Assembly: GCF_905171765.1 (NCBI RefSeq)
Contig: NC_053395.1
Span: forward strand, 183,786,156 to 183,850,155
DNA length: 64,000 bases
Direction: 5' to 3'
From: Bufo bufo
Lineage: Eukaryota > Chordata > Amphibia > Anura > Bufonidae
Shown: positions 21,919 to 35,339 of the stretch, piece by piece
How positions within the stretch are numbered: the first letter of the stretch is position 1
Layout of the letters: each line of letters opens with the position of its first letter
The notes under the pieces: model-generated
Told to the model about the DNA's origin: nothing
Database searches by the model: none
Seen by the model: only the letters and a program-made list of their open reading frames with translations
Made by a program: the position numbers and the translations under genes

Positions 21919-22484
21919 TAAAATTATTGCAAAACCATTTTAATGTATAAAAAGTCTGAATTGAGTAGCGACATATATGCCATGTGGGCCAAGAGATTGA
22001 AAATCTTGTCGCAAGCACCAACTGTGTAATGCTGGCAGTTGTCTCTTTTTAGAAAAAGTTGATCTGAAATCTGCTTGACATGTAGGTAAATTCCCCTTCC
22101 TCCACACAGAATTAAACCAAAATTACACGATTTCCTAATAAACAAGATTTATCATATTTTAAATGACAGATAGACTAAGTACCTATTTAATCCAGTGATT
22201 TACAGGACATACCTTTTTTGATTGCAGTAATTCACTTTATTTGATACTCCTTTCGGCCCAGACCATCATGATTTTTCCTCAAGATTGCAGGTTCATTCTG
22301 CAGTTGCACCCAAACTCTGCTGCCTGAGAGTGCCCAAATGCCCCTCTATCTGAGGACATGTATAAAGGTTTTCCACTGGGGCCAATGAGATTCAGGTTAT
22401 ACCTCTGACTTTGGCTCATTGCTTTTGCAGCCCCATTTAACACTGCTATCCTGATGCTACCAACAATACCATGCCCGATACTTT

Positions 22485-23400
22485 CCTATGTGCCCCTATT
22501 ACTATGTCTGCAAGACTGTCCCATGTGCCCCCATTACTCTGTCTGCAGGGCTGCCCCATGTGCCCCCATTATTGTATCTGCAGGCTTCCCCATGTGCCCC
22601 ATTACTGTGTCTACAGGGGTTGCCCCATGTGCCCTCTTTACTGCATCTACAGGGCTGCCCTATGTGCTCCCATTACTATGTCTACAGGGCTGTCCCGTGT
22701 GCCCCTATTGCTGTGTCTACAGGGCTGCCCCATGTGCCCACATTACTGTATCTACAGGGCTGCCCTATGTGCTCCCATTACTGTTGTCTACAGGGATGCC
22801 CTATGTGCTCCCATTACTGTGTCTAGAGGCTGCCCTATGTGCTCCAATTACTGTGTCTACAGGGCTGTCCCATATCCCCCATTACTGTGTATACAGGGCT
22901 TGCCCCATGTGCTCCTATTACTGTGTCCAAAAGGCTGCACTATGTGCCCCCATACTGTGTTTACAGGGCTGCCCCATGTGCCCCCATTACTGTGTCTACA
23001 GGGCTGCACTATGTTCTCCTTTTACTGTGTCTACAGGGCTGCAGTATGTGCTCCCATTACTGTATCTACAGGGCTGAACCTATGTGCTCCCATTACTGTG
23101 TCTACGGGTTGCCCTATGTGCTCCCATTACTGTGTCTACAGGGCTGCCCCATGTGCCCCAATTACTGTTTTTGCAGGGCTGCCCCATGTGCCCCCATTAC
23201 TGTGTCTACAGGGCTGCACACTATGTGCTCCCATTACTGTATCTACAGGGCTGTCTCATGTGCTCCCATTACCATGTCTATAGGGCAGCCCTATGTGCTC
23301 TCATTTCTGTGTCTACAGGGCTGCACTATGTGCTCCCATTATTATGTCTATAGGGCTGCCCTATGTGCCCCCCATTACAGTGTCTACAAGACTGCCGAAT
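22485..23400. repeat. Minisatellite, about 25 copies of a 36-bp unit
   Basis: The unit resembles CAGGGCTGCCCCATGTGCCC followed by CCATTACTGTGTCTA. Copies vary by substitutions and small indels. Long ORFs across it in all three plus frames are a by-product of the repeat. Confidence 0.94.
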
Positions 23401-23434
23401 GCCCCAAATACTACAGAATGCTGCCAAAATAGAA

Positions 23435-25303
23435 GTGCCAGAGGGAAACACATGAAAGCAGGGGCTGGACCCCAAATCAAACACAACTTTTTGAAAACAT
23501 ATGATGCCAAACAAACAATGCCAAAGGCATCAAACAATAAACCAGAAACCAACGTTATATGAGACCTACTGTAGATCCCAGAATTAATTTAGAACCAGAA
23601 CCCAAGGGTAATAGAGTTGTCCAGAAAAGTACTTTAAAAAAAAATATGATTAGAAGGCATTCCCTACCAATCCCCCACTGCTCCTGGTCTCGTTTGTCTT
23701 TGCACCTCCCGATCCAGCAATGATGTCCCAACACAGACATGTTACTACATTGAGTTCACCGCTGCAGTCGGTATTTGGCTACTGTGGTCACATGTCAGTC
23801 TTGAGAAGGACTGGGAAGTATAGAGACCAGCGGCGCAAAAGGACACATTGAAACAGTATCAGCTGAATTTAGTAAGGGGGGGGGATGTCTTCTTTTGTTG
23901 TTTAATATCATTCTAGGCAGTGTTCATAAGACACAGATAAGACCCCAAATTTATATATACCGCAGATGAAACCTCAAAATGAATACAGACCCCAAATTAG
24001 ACTGCAGTCCATTCCCCTTAATTCATATCTCAGACCAGACAAAAATAATACCTTAATGATACTGGATAAGGCCAATAAGTAGTGCGCGCCTCTGGTCACT
24101 GTGCACATCCGGATGCCTGCCGACATGGACCGGGTTCAACACCAGCATCTTGAACAGAAGAAGACCATTGAGTGATGAGCAGTGAGTAAAGCCAACCATA
24201 CTCATCACTCCCTGGAGTAGCTTACATTTGCATTCGCTCTTATGCTGAGGGGGCCCAAAGGCCCCTCTGATACATAAGACACAAGTATTACACATGCCAC
24301 ATGTGTAGTACCTTAGACCTGGGGGTAACACAAGTTGTTTATTGTTGTGCATTATATTTCAATGTTTACTGGCAATTACTACCAGAAAGGAAGGTATGGA
24401 AAAAGTTGGCAGGAACAGAGTTAACCACCCTGTTCCTCCCCTCTTGGTAGGAGTGGGCTGGTCCTGCTTCCTGACAGAAGGGGGAGTTCCTGTGTAGCTA
24501 CAGTGTGGAGAGGACACAGACCGTAGTGCTCCTTCTCCTACAGAGAATTATCCGGAGAGAACCATTACTAAATTGCCTCAAGTAAAGCCTTGAGTGGATA
24601 AAGACAGCAGAGTGAACTGCTATATTCAGCTTCTGCAGACATTGTGAAAGTTTTTTTTACGTTTTTTTCATGTATCCAACATCTTGTCCAGCTCTTTAAC
24701 CTCCTCTTCATTTAGACTGTTGGCACAAGAAGCAGTCTTGCTTGACCTTTTCAGTCAGACCATTCACTCTGACCCGAGAGATCCCTTCTGTAGTCATTCA
24801 ATTAGAGCCTTACACATTAGACTATTTGAAGAAATGCTCTTCTGTGACATCTTTATCTCTAGGCCTATCAGTAGAACAATAAAGCTGTCATACAGTTATC
24901 CCAATTCTACACCTACCATTATAACAAGGATTACCTTGCAGATAATATCTTCCCCTCACAGCTGCAGTAAACTGATACTGGATTATCTATCTGTACAGGA
25001 GTTTTATCTTTCTGTGCTGACTGCTACATAAGGACAGTATGTTGTATTTAGTTTTCATTGAAGAAATGAAAAAAGAAAAACCCAAAAATTCTAGAATATT
25101 ATTCTATGAATTCAGAATTTCCAAAAATGCCCCTTTCTGATGGAAGTGTCGTATAAAAACATACATACTGCACAGTAACAATATAACATTATAACTTAGT
25201 AAGGGGGTGTATATGGGTGCTTGCTGTTCACTTTATTTGCACTGTGATATATTCTATGTCTACGGTAATTGTTGTGTTAACCATTTGTATCCTGGTCTAT
25301 CAG
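23435..25303. other. Intelectin intron 3, distal part: no gene seen
   Basis: No exon-like or clearly repeated feature was recognised. Positions 24370-24650 have an LTR-like composition (TGTTCCTCCCC..., CAAGTAAAGCCTTGAGTGG) and could be a solo LTR fragment, but no second copy is in the window to prove it. Confidence 0.4.
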
Positions 25304-25463
25304 AATCCAGGTTATTATGATATCACTGCTGCTAATGTGGGTTTATGGCATGTGCCCGAACAAGACTCCCCTCTCCCTGTGGAAGGAAAAATCTCTTCTA
25401 CGATATCGTACAGAAAATGGCTTCCTTTCTTCCAATGGAGGAAATCTCTTCCATCTTTATGAG
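25304..25463 (+). CDS. itln1: Intelectin exon 4, with a 1-bp insertion
   Basis: It starts after CTATCAG with NPGYYDITAANVGLWHVP and must continue in the +1 frame as NKTPLSLWKEKSLLRYRTEN and GFLSSNGGNLFHLYE. The extra base is in CCCG at 25355-25358. The exon is 160 nt, whereas both neighbours require a multiple of three (159). Read literally, the frame ends in TGA at 25460-25462. Confidence 0.88.
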
Positions 25464-25689
25464 GTGACTAATAATAGTTCAGGATCCTTTGGGTTAAATA
25501 GATTGCAAGATCTTATTCTCTAAAGTCAGATTTTGACTCAAATGTATTTTTATACACTATTAAAATAAGACAGCTGGACCTTATTTCAGATCAAGATGCA
25601 AATGAAGCCGATTGCTCCAGGTTCTATTCCTGAACATCTTGAGTACCGCCGCTGTACAAGTAGGGGCTATAAATATGTCATCCGCTCAT

Positions 25690-26805
25690 GGGCGCCATAG
25701 CTGGTGGGTCTCTAAAACAGCAGATGTCCATGGCTAATGTCTGCGACCAGTAATAATGTTGATCGCAAACACTTAGCCCTTTAGATGCCGTGGTCAAGCA
25801 TGACCACCGCATATAAATATCGAAAAAACAGAAGCACACTTTTCCAGGTTAGGATCTGCTCCCTTAATGCGGCAATCGGGGGAGCCGTTTCTTCTCTCTG
25901 AAGTGGAGGGTCTCTCTGAAGAAATCCAGCGTATGAGAGCTGCAGTTCTTATGGCGGTCTACCACCTGCAAATGAAGCTTAGACTGTAATTCTATTGAAC
26001 TACAGTCTAAACTGAAATAATTCAGAATGTTTCATATTGCAGCCTCCTAGGTGGGGCTAAAAAAAAAAGTTTAAAAGTTTTTACAAATATAAAAATTTTA
26101 ATCACCCCCCTTTCCCCAAAAATAATGTAAAAATAAAAACATAATGATCATGGGGATCACCGTGTCCCAAAAGGTCTGTAGTGTTTAATTATAAAAATAT
26201 GTATCTTATATGGCGGATGACGTAACAAAATAAAACCCATCAAAATGTCTGATTCGCCATTTTTCATCGCCTCACTTACCCAAAAAATTGAATAAAATGT
26301 GATTTTAAAAAGGCACACACTCTCTAAAATGGTATCAATAAAAGTACAGATCTTCCCGCCAAAAATTTAGCCATTAGGTCAAAATATGGTGATGAAAAGA
26401 ATTTTTTTTTTTTCAAAGATTTTTAATTTTTTCTGTATTAACACACAAGAAAAATTATATAATTGTGCATTTATTGTAATCGTACTGACCCAGAGAATGA
26501 AGTGCACAGGTCAGTTTTACCGCATAGGGAACGCCATCGAGATAAAACCTGTAAAACTGTGGCGGAATTGCATTTTTTTTCTAATTCCACCCCATTTGCT
26601 ATTTTTCCCACGCTTCCCACGCTTCCCACGCTTCCCACTACCTTGTATGTCACATTAAATGGTGGCTTAGAAGTGCAACTTGTCCCACAAAAATAAGCCC
26701 TCATACAGCTATATGAATGGAAAAATAAAAAGTTATGGCACCGGGAAGACAGGGAAGAAAAATAATAGCACAAAATGAAAAAACCTCCAGTATTCAAGAG
26801 GTTAA
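25690..26805 (-). mobile_element. TTAA-target element, minus orientation
   Basis: On the minus strand it starts TTAACCTCTTGAATACTGG and continues with the GAGGGCTTATTTTTGTGGGA and CAAGTTGCACTT strings that also occur in the element at 37135-41550. The other end near 25690 is uncertain. It contains a short CTTCCCACG triplication at 26608-26637. It lies in intelectin intron 4. Confidence 0.6.
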
Positions 26806-27002
26806 ACAGCTAAATTTACTGGGGGAAGCAGCACCCTCTAATGGGGGAAAAGTAGCATTACATGGCAGCTAAGTGAATGGCCATTCATGTAATAAAAGGA
26901 CAGCCGGAGTCCACCAGAACGGGAGATGCTGATACAGAGCACCTCTCCATTCAGGCTCATAGAAGTGGATTCTGAATGGGGAACACCCCTAAAAATACAA
27001 TC

Positions 27003-29360
27003 GTATCCAAAGTTTTGAGACTGACCCAAATTTTGTTTTTCAGAAAACTTGCTTCAGTGTTTTTCTATTTGTCAGATGTTTCTATGGTATGCTGAAGTAC
27101 AGTTATAAGCACTTCATACGTTTTTTAAAAACTGTTATTGACAAATCCATCAAGTTTATGGAAAGACTCAGTATTTCCAGTGTTGACTCTTCTTTTTCAA
27201 GTCTTCTGCGATTTGCCCTGGCATGCTGAATATCAGCTCCTGGCCCAAATCCTTACTGATGGTGCAATACCCCAGAGCAAATGGTTTGTTATTTAATGTG
27301 TTGTAATGTATTGGCATGTTATGTATTGTTACCCAGCTGGCCATGTATGGATGGCACAGCCAGGGTTAACAATCCTGACTCAGCCCTTCCAGGTTGGGTG
27401 AGAAACCAGGATCCACCCCCAGCTCAGTTAGTTAGGAGTTGAGAGTGAGAGTTCATAGAGAGAAGAGGCAAAGTCATATGCTCCCACTTCTTAGGCCCAG
27501 AAAGCTACAGAGACTCACCGATCTCAGCATGATCTACAGAAGGAAAGAACAAGAAAGACAAGGAGAGAACTACAGAACTTAAAATTTGTATGCCTGCGCC
27601 GATGACGTCACCGAAAGAGAAGACGTCATCGGCGCAGGCGCACTGAGAGAGTGCTGAGGAGGCGAGCCTCCTTATCTCAGAGCGCCTGCGCCGAATCAAC
27701 ACAGGCGCGCGATTTTTAAATGCTGACAGAGCTGGCCGGAGGAGGAGATCACGGCTGGCCCTGTCAATCAACAGAAGGAGGGGGCGGTTTTCTGCGGCTG
27801 CTACCAGCAAGTAGACGCCCTACTTGCTAGTAGAAAGGTATTTAGCATATCATAAAAGTAAGTTTTTTGCTAAATCTACTGAACGAAAATTATTAATAAA
27901 ATAATGTATGGCATATGGCAGGATAGGGATTATAAGTACACAAAAAAAAAATGAGTTTAGTGGGGTGACAGAAGCCCTTAACTGCAGTGAGGAACACTGT
28001 TAAGACACCTTTCACACCTAGAAATGATTTTGCATAAGAACACTGCCTAAAAGAATGGTATCAAAACCTCCTCCAAGAGCAACTTCTCCCAATGACCCAG
28101 AAGCAATTTGGTGATATGGATGTATGTGGATGGCACTGCCAGGGTTAACAATCTTGGCTTAGCCCTTGCAGGAGGTTGGATGAAGAACCAGGATCCGCCC
28201 CCAACTCAGTTAGTTAGTAGGAGTTGAGAGTGAGAGTTGAGAGAGAGAGAAGAGGCAAAGTCCATATGCCCAGAAAGCTACAGAGACTCCCTGATCTCAG
28301 CATGATCTACAGAAGGCGAGAACGAGGAAAGACGGAGGAGAGAAATTTGCATGGCTGAGCATTGCAGTCAGTATAGTAACCTGCTACCAAAAAGACTTTA
28401 CTGCAGTGAGGAACACTGTTAAGACACTTTCACACCTAGAAACGATTTTGCATAAGAACACTGCCTTAAATAAGAATGGTATCAAAAACCTCCTCCAGAG
28501 CAACTTCTCATAAAGACCAGAAGCAATTTGGTGATATGGATGTATGTGGATGGCACAGCCAGGGTTAACAATCTTGGCTTAGCCCTTCAGGAGGTTGGAT
28601 GAGGAACCATGATCCGCCCCTAGCTGAGTTAGTTAGTAGGAGTTGAGAGGAGAGTTCAGAGAGAGAGAAGAGGCAAAGTCCATATGCTCCCTCTTCTTAG
28701 GCCAGAAGGCTAAGAGACTCCCTGATCTCAGCAGGATCTACAAAAGGAGAGAACAAGAAGGACAAAGGAGAGAAATTTGCATGGCTGAGCATTGGAGTCA
28801 GTATAGTAACCTGCTACCAAAACTTTCAGGCCTGGAAACTATTTTGCGTAAGAACACTACTATGAATAAAGAATCGTATTAAAACCTCCTCCAAGAGCAA
28901 CTTCTCCCAATGATCCAGGGGCAATTTGACAATGCTTTTTTCAGCATGATAGAGCACCATGTCACAAGGAAAAAGTGATAATTAAGAGGCTTGGAGAACT
29001 AGACATTGAAATTTTTGGATCCATGGCTAGGAAATTCACCAGATCTCGATCCCATTGAGAACCTGAGGGTCATAACTCAAAAGCAGGTTGACAAACAAAA
29101 ACACAGAAATTGTGATAAAACTCCAAGCACTGATTAGGCAAGAATGGGTTGCCATCTGCCAGGATTTGGCCCAGAAAACTGATATCCAGAATGCCACAGC
29201 AAATTGCAGAAGTCTTGAAAAAGAAGGGTCAACACTGGAAATATCGAGTCTTTATATAAACTTGATGAATTTGTCAATTAACGTCAAGATTGAAAAAACA
29301 CTGAAGCAGCAAACTGAAAACCAAAATTTGAATCAGTCTCAAAACTTTTTACAGTGACTG
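27003..29360 (+). mobile_element. Old Tc1/mariner relic with internal tandem duplication
   Basis: Inverted end motifs AAGTTTTGAGACTGA (27010) and TCAGTCTCAAAACTT (29333) bracket the region. The right half (28900-29250) aligns by eye with the C-terminal half of the DD35E transposase at 36390-36720 (shared TTTCAGCATGATAGAGCACC-type and GATCCCATTGAGAAC strings) but is full of stops and frameshifts. An unrelated LTR-like sequence is embedded and triplicated (see 27330-28905). Confidence 0.7.
27330..28905. repeat. Three tandem copies of an about 415-bp chimeric unit
   Basis: The string GGCACAGCCAGGGTTAACAA or a near-copy occurs at about 27350, 28135 and 28555, each followed by the same GTTAGTTAG...GAGAGAAGAGGCAAAG block. 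Each unit ends in a Tc1-derived piece (CCTCCTCCAAGAGCAACTTC) at about 28065, 28488 and 28885. The first copy is enlarged by about 370 bp containing a hairpin (27585-27640) with GCGCCGATGACGTC arms. Confidence 0.8.
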
Positions 29361-29449
29361 TATGTGTACAGTGCTAAACAAGGACAAGAGAGAGTGGATA
29401 AGAACTACTGTATATTATATTTTAGCTTAAATTGTCTTCTCTCTTTTAG

Positions 29450-29570
29450 AAATTTCCTGTAAAATATAATATTGGCAAATGTCCCACCGACAATGGACCA
29501 ACTGTTCCAGTAGTTTATGATCATGGGAGTGCAGAGACAACAGCCAATCTCTATCCACAACCCGGGAAAA
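29450..29570 (+). CDS. itln1: Intelectin exon 5
   Basis: It follows CTCTCTTTTAG and encodes KFPVKYNIGKCPTDNG, then VPVVYDHGSAETTANLY, ending GGGAAAA|GTAAGA in phase 1. It is intact. The residue after KC is Pro; human ITLN1 has Trp. Confidence 0.92.
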
Positions 29571-29759
29571 GTAAGATTAATATTGATGCAGACACTGCTG
29601 ATGAATGTGGTGCTGGGGTAATATAATGCAAAGTTGGACACCTATGTAAAATCATAGACCGCACATGACTACAGATAAAGTTGTAGGATGCCCTGCAGTT
29701 CTACGTAACACCACAGGTATAGTGACAATCCTCCAAGTTTAGGCATAGGGTGCCCTGGA

Positions 29760-30835
29760 CAAAAACACAGAAATATAGTGGCAATACTGGAGGAGCGGCT
29801 CAACCCCTAACACTGTAGCGTGTTTTACATTGGGGGAGCAGCCCCACCGCATGTGGACCGCAGCGAACGACTATCCCCAGCAAAAAATGCATACGGTGGA
29901 GGATGTCGGCGCGGTCCACATGCACCACAAGGGCATCCTACACAAACCGGAGCATTGTGCGGATGTAAATACAATCATATAAATCACAGAAAAAATGCAC
30001 CAAACGGATATGCCACTGACTATACTGGCTAGTCATAAATGCAGATATTAAAAGCTGAGACTTTCGCCAATATATTCCTGTCAGGAAAATATCGGAGCCC
30101 ATCATTGCACCACGTCACGGTCACTCAGCATGGCAAAGGGTCCTACCACTACGCTACCTATGGTGTGAACACGGTCTGAAGGCGATGTAATCCAGCTCGC
30201 AGCCAGGCTTCCACACAAACGCCTAGCAGGACAACTAGTGCAATGTGAACAAAGCCAAGACTGCAAGCCACAACCCATATCAGACCCTGTGATGGGAGGT
30301 CACCAGGTGCAAAAGAGTGTTTGAATGCCAGGTAACGGCACATACACTACATATAAAACAAGACACAAACACAGAAATATAGTGGCAATACTGGAGGAGC
30401 GGCTCAACCCCTAACACTGTAGCGTGTTTTACATTGGGGGAGCAGCTCCTCCAGTATTGCCACTATATTTCTGTGTTTTTGTCTTGTTTTATATGTAGTG
30501 TATGTGCCGTTACCTGGCATTCAAACACTCTTTTGCACCTGGTGACCTCCATCACAGGGTCTGATATGGGTGTGGCTTGCAGCCTGGCTTTGTTCACATT
30601 GCACTAGTTGTCCTGCTAGGCGTTTGTGTGAAGCCTGGCTGCGAGCTGGATTACATCGCCTTCAGACCGTGTTCACACCATAGGTAGCGTAGTGGTAGGA
30701 CCCTTTGCCATGCTGAGTGACCGTGACGTGGTGCAATGATGGGCTCCGATATTTTCCTGACAGGAATATATTGGCGAAAGTCTCAGCTTTTAATATCTGC
30801 ATTTATGACTAGCCAGTATAGTCAGTGGCATATCC
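29760..30835. mobile_element. 1076-bp foldback insertion with 15-bp target duplication
   Basis: ATAGGGTGCCCTGGA occurs at 29745-29759 and 30836-30850. Inside, 30005-30400 and 30450-30833 form a long inverted repeat with a loop of about 50 bp, and an 85-bp block is also repeated directly (29760-29845 and 30364-30448). The long duplication suggests a retrotransposition product. No ORF was recognised. It lies in intelectin intron 5. Confidence 0.75.
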
Positions 30836-30850
30836 ATAGGGTGCCCTGGA

Positions 30851-32145
<1,295 letters not shown>

Positions 32146-32869
32146 TAGAACATTTGTATCTACACCTAAGAAAGGTTCGGTAGTCTTCATGAAGCCTTCA
32201 TAGAAGAGATTGACAGTCACGGAGAGCTCACCTCTACTTACACTTTCTACGTCTCTGTACGGACAGCATACATGGTTGATATGTAGTGGTTAATATGCTT
32301 TCAGAATTACTAAGACACATGAGGAGCATATTGTAAATGAAAAAAAGTTCACTCCCAACCAGTATACCATGGAGCCTAATCAAGTGTCCGTGTAGGACAG
32401 CAGTGAAGAGACCTATGACTAATTTTTTTTTAGTAGGCAAGGGCATTGGCTTGTGTAACACTACACAGGCTCCTCTCCTAGGTAGTGGTTGGACGACCAA
32501 CATTGTGTACTTCCCCACCAATCATGATTTCTGGGGCTATGTTTTACTCCAGTGCCATATTGGAAGAGCACGGGCAGTGAGATACACAGGTGTCAAAGAG
32601 CTCAAAATTTCTGACAAATTTATGATTTTTTTTTTATTAACTGGGGGAAATGTTTCATGATAAAAAAAAGTTGTGCTTTGCCTCTTCTATGTCACAAGAA
32701 AAAGCACAGATGCTTTCTAAATATGCCGCTCTTTCTGAACATAATATATTTCTCAATATATTTACACCAGACAACTGGACATACATTGATAAATCTCACC
32801 AAAGGGATCTAAAATCTCCTGCTTCCCTTCACATAGCACATTAAAAAAAACTGTCTGCCTACAGCCACC

Positions 32870-33270
32870 ACTAGGGGGAACTCAGTGGGTGGGGATTTAT
32901 ACAGTTATCATTAAATGTAAAAATCTCTTTGCATTGAGCTCCCTTAGTGGAGGTTACAGGAAATTGCTGTGGATCTAAGTCAGAAAGCAGGAAAAGAACT
33001 CACCATGGGCCCCAAAGAAGTTCCAGGGACTCCCTATGTGAGATCCCACAGTCCCAGCCACAAAGAGGCCGGCACTTTTTCCTAAAGTGTGCAAGCACGG
33101 CCACCACTACTGGATTGCAGGGTGGTTGTAACCATGGAAACGAGCAGTGTATAATGTGATGGAAAAATGAATGGAGGCAATACGAACAATCACAATGCAT
33201 TAGTAAGGGCCTTGTATTAACTTCCTCTACATGATAAATGCTTCTTACTGAAGTGAGACAACCCCTTTAA
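32870..33270. mobile_element. Interspersed repeat shared with 58700-58925
   Basis: The block with GTGCAAGCACGGCCACCACT and a GGGTGGTTGTAACCATGGAAAC string recurs near 58740 at high similarity and ends in both places with an ACCCCTTTAAGTAT string. It is a MITE-like repeat of the CCCTTTAA group in intron 6. Confidence 0.6.
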
Positions 33271-33615
33271 GTATCTGTAACTGTAGAACTACAAGAATTT
33301 GCATAAGATAATATTCAGTATAAAATACTATATATAATGGATGTGTATAAGACTCTCAAATACAGTGTTTATTCTATAAAAGACAAACCTCTCCAAAAGA
33401 CCACCCCCTTATCCAGACCAGAAATCATGCGACAGATGTTGAGTTCCACCATATAGTCTATATACTTGCCATTCTCTTTAAGAAGACCACTCTTCTAGAA
33501 GACCACTTTAAGATTAAATTTGTGTCGGTCATGTCCGAACCCTTTCACTGTATGTCCTCTCTTAGATAGTTTACAGGCAATATGGACCGTTTGAAATCTC
33601 TCCTTTACTTTACAG

Positions 33616-33768
33616 GTCTGCATTGGAGGTGGTGGCTATTTTCCAGAAGCTAGCCCCAGGCAATGTGGAGACTTCACTGCCATGGACTGGGATGGGATTG
33701 GCACACACACTGGATGGAGCGCGAGCAAGGATTTTGTAGAATCTACTATACTGATCTTCTACCAATGA
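33616..33768 (+). CDS. itln1: Intelectin exon 7: C-terminus and stop
   Basis: It follows CTTTACAG and encodes VCIGGGGYFPEASPRQCGDF, then TAMDWDGIGTHTGWSASKDF and VESTILIFYQ-stop. The glycine-rich loop, the Glu of FPE and the two box tryptophans are present. It is intact. Confidence 0.94.
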   Translation, partial: VCIGGGGYFPEASPRQCGDFTAMDWDGIGTHTGWSASKDFVESTILIFYQ

Positions 33769-33833
33769 GTTCCCTGTCAGCCATGAGTAAATTAGCATTT
33801 ATAAAATCAGCTATGGCCAGTCCTGTGTACAAT

Positions 33834-33839
33834 AATAAA
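33834..33839 (+). terminator. Polyadenylation signal of the intelectin gene
   Basis: AATAAA lies 66 bases after the stop codon, a normal distance for a short 3' UTR. Confidence 0.65.
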
Positions 33840-34431
33840 ATGTAGCTATATGTGGAAATATTTCATAGAGTCACATAGTGTGAGACACAGTATTGCAGTC
33901 ATATGTTGATAAGTGCAGGTCCGATAACGCTGCTTGTACTTATATTGACACTTGTAGGGAAGGCATCACATTCTGGATCCCATTCATTCCCTGCACAGGG
34001 TCCAAAACTGCAAGTTTTACAGGATCTTATGAATACAAGCAGATCAAAACACACGCAATTTATGATCACTTTATGCATCTATTGCTCAGTCAGAAAGGCT
34101 GTTCATTTGAACAGCAGGTGGCGCTATACTAAAATTATTCCTGGAACATCCGGGGATATCAACATTTTAGTGACCACGCACATTTTTTTAAATCGCATTC
34201 CAAGGGCTAGAACTTTTTAGTTTTTTCATCAGTGTACTTGTATGAGGTCTTATTTTATGAAGGACAAGTTATAGTTTTTAATGCACCATTTTCAGGTACA
34301 TGTAATGATTGATTAAAGCCAGCTGTTTAGCTAAAACCCCCTTTGTTTACGTCAGTAAAAAGGGCGTATTAGTGGTCACTAAGGGGTTAAACTGAGTGTA
34401 ATTTAAAATAAATTGTAACTTTGGGCTGGAT

Positions 34432-34836
34432 TTAAAGGGGGAATACCATCTTGGACATTGGGGGCATATCACTAGGATATGCCCCCAATGTCGGATAGGT
34501 GCGCTTCCCACCTTTGGGACCTGTACCTATCCTAAAACTGAGGACCGCAAGTGACGGAGGGCGCAATTCATTTCTATGGAAGTGCCGAAATCCCCATAAA
34601 ACTGAATGGAGTGGTGGCCACGCTTGCGCGGGGTGATTCCCGTTCATTTCAGGCGGCTTTCTGCACACGCATAGAAATGAATGGAGGGCGGCCAGACAAG
34701 TGCAGTGCACCCTCTGTCACTTTGCGGGCGCTTTATTCTAGTGGATAGGAACACTTCTGGGACCCGCACCTATCAGACATTAGGGGGAAATCCTAGCGAT
34801 CTATCCCCAATGTCCAAGATGGGACAACTCCTTTAA
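34432..34836. mobile_element. TTAA-flanked MITE, 405 bp
   Basis: It runs from TTAAAGGGGGAATACC to a CAACTCCTTTAA end. The interior is partly palindromic (TGGGGGCATATCACTAGGAT near one end and its counterpart near 34790). TTAA ends suggest a piggyBac- or Kolobok-type source. Confidence 0.65.
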
Positions 34837-35339
34837 CGATACAAGGTATCAAAGTAAATTAAAGCAATTAATGTCCTTATATCATAGGGAATCTGTCAGC
34901 TCTGAACCCCCCCCCCCCCCCCCCCAAACTAGAGTAAGCAGTGTATAGTGTAAGTGATGCAAAGTCCAGTTATATAATTTTTACCTTTGTACTCACTTGC
35001 ATTCCAACACTCTACTCCAGCAAAGCAGCAGCAAAATGTATTGAGAGGACTCCTGAGCTCACGCACATAATGGAGAGGACTCAAAGAGTCTCAATGCATT
35101 TTACTGCTGGTTTGTGGGAGCACAGTGTTGGAATGTGAGTATGAAGATAAAAAGATTCTAGTTTGGGGGTGTTTTAGAGCTGACAGGTTTAGGACTCTCT
35201 TAGGTCCCCACTGTCCCAAGGAACAGTCACAGACAAGATTAGTTGATATCTTACTTCTTGTTAACCCACATACACATAACATGGTTGGTGCATCCAGGCA
35301 AAATAAGCCAATATTACTGGTGTTCACCTACTATATATA

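Noticed and set aside
22454..23432. Long plus-strand ORFs of 197-270 codons
   Set aside because: They are products of the 36-bp minisatellite: the same Cys/Tyr-rich phrase recurs in all three frames and there is no conserved domain.
27505..27810. 101-codon minus-strand ORF with CpG-rich DNA
   Set aside because: It is part of a repeat insertion with a hairpin inside the triplicated block; no domain or codon-use support.
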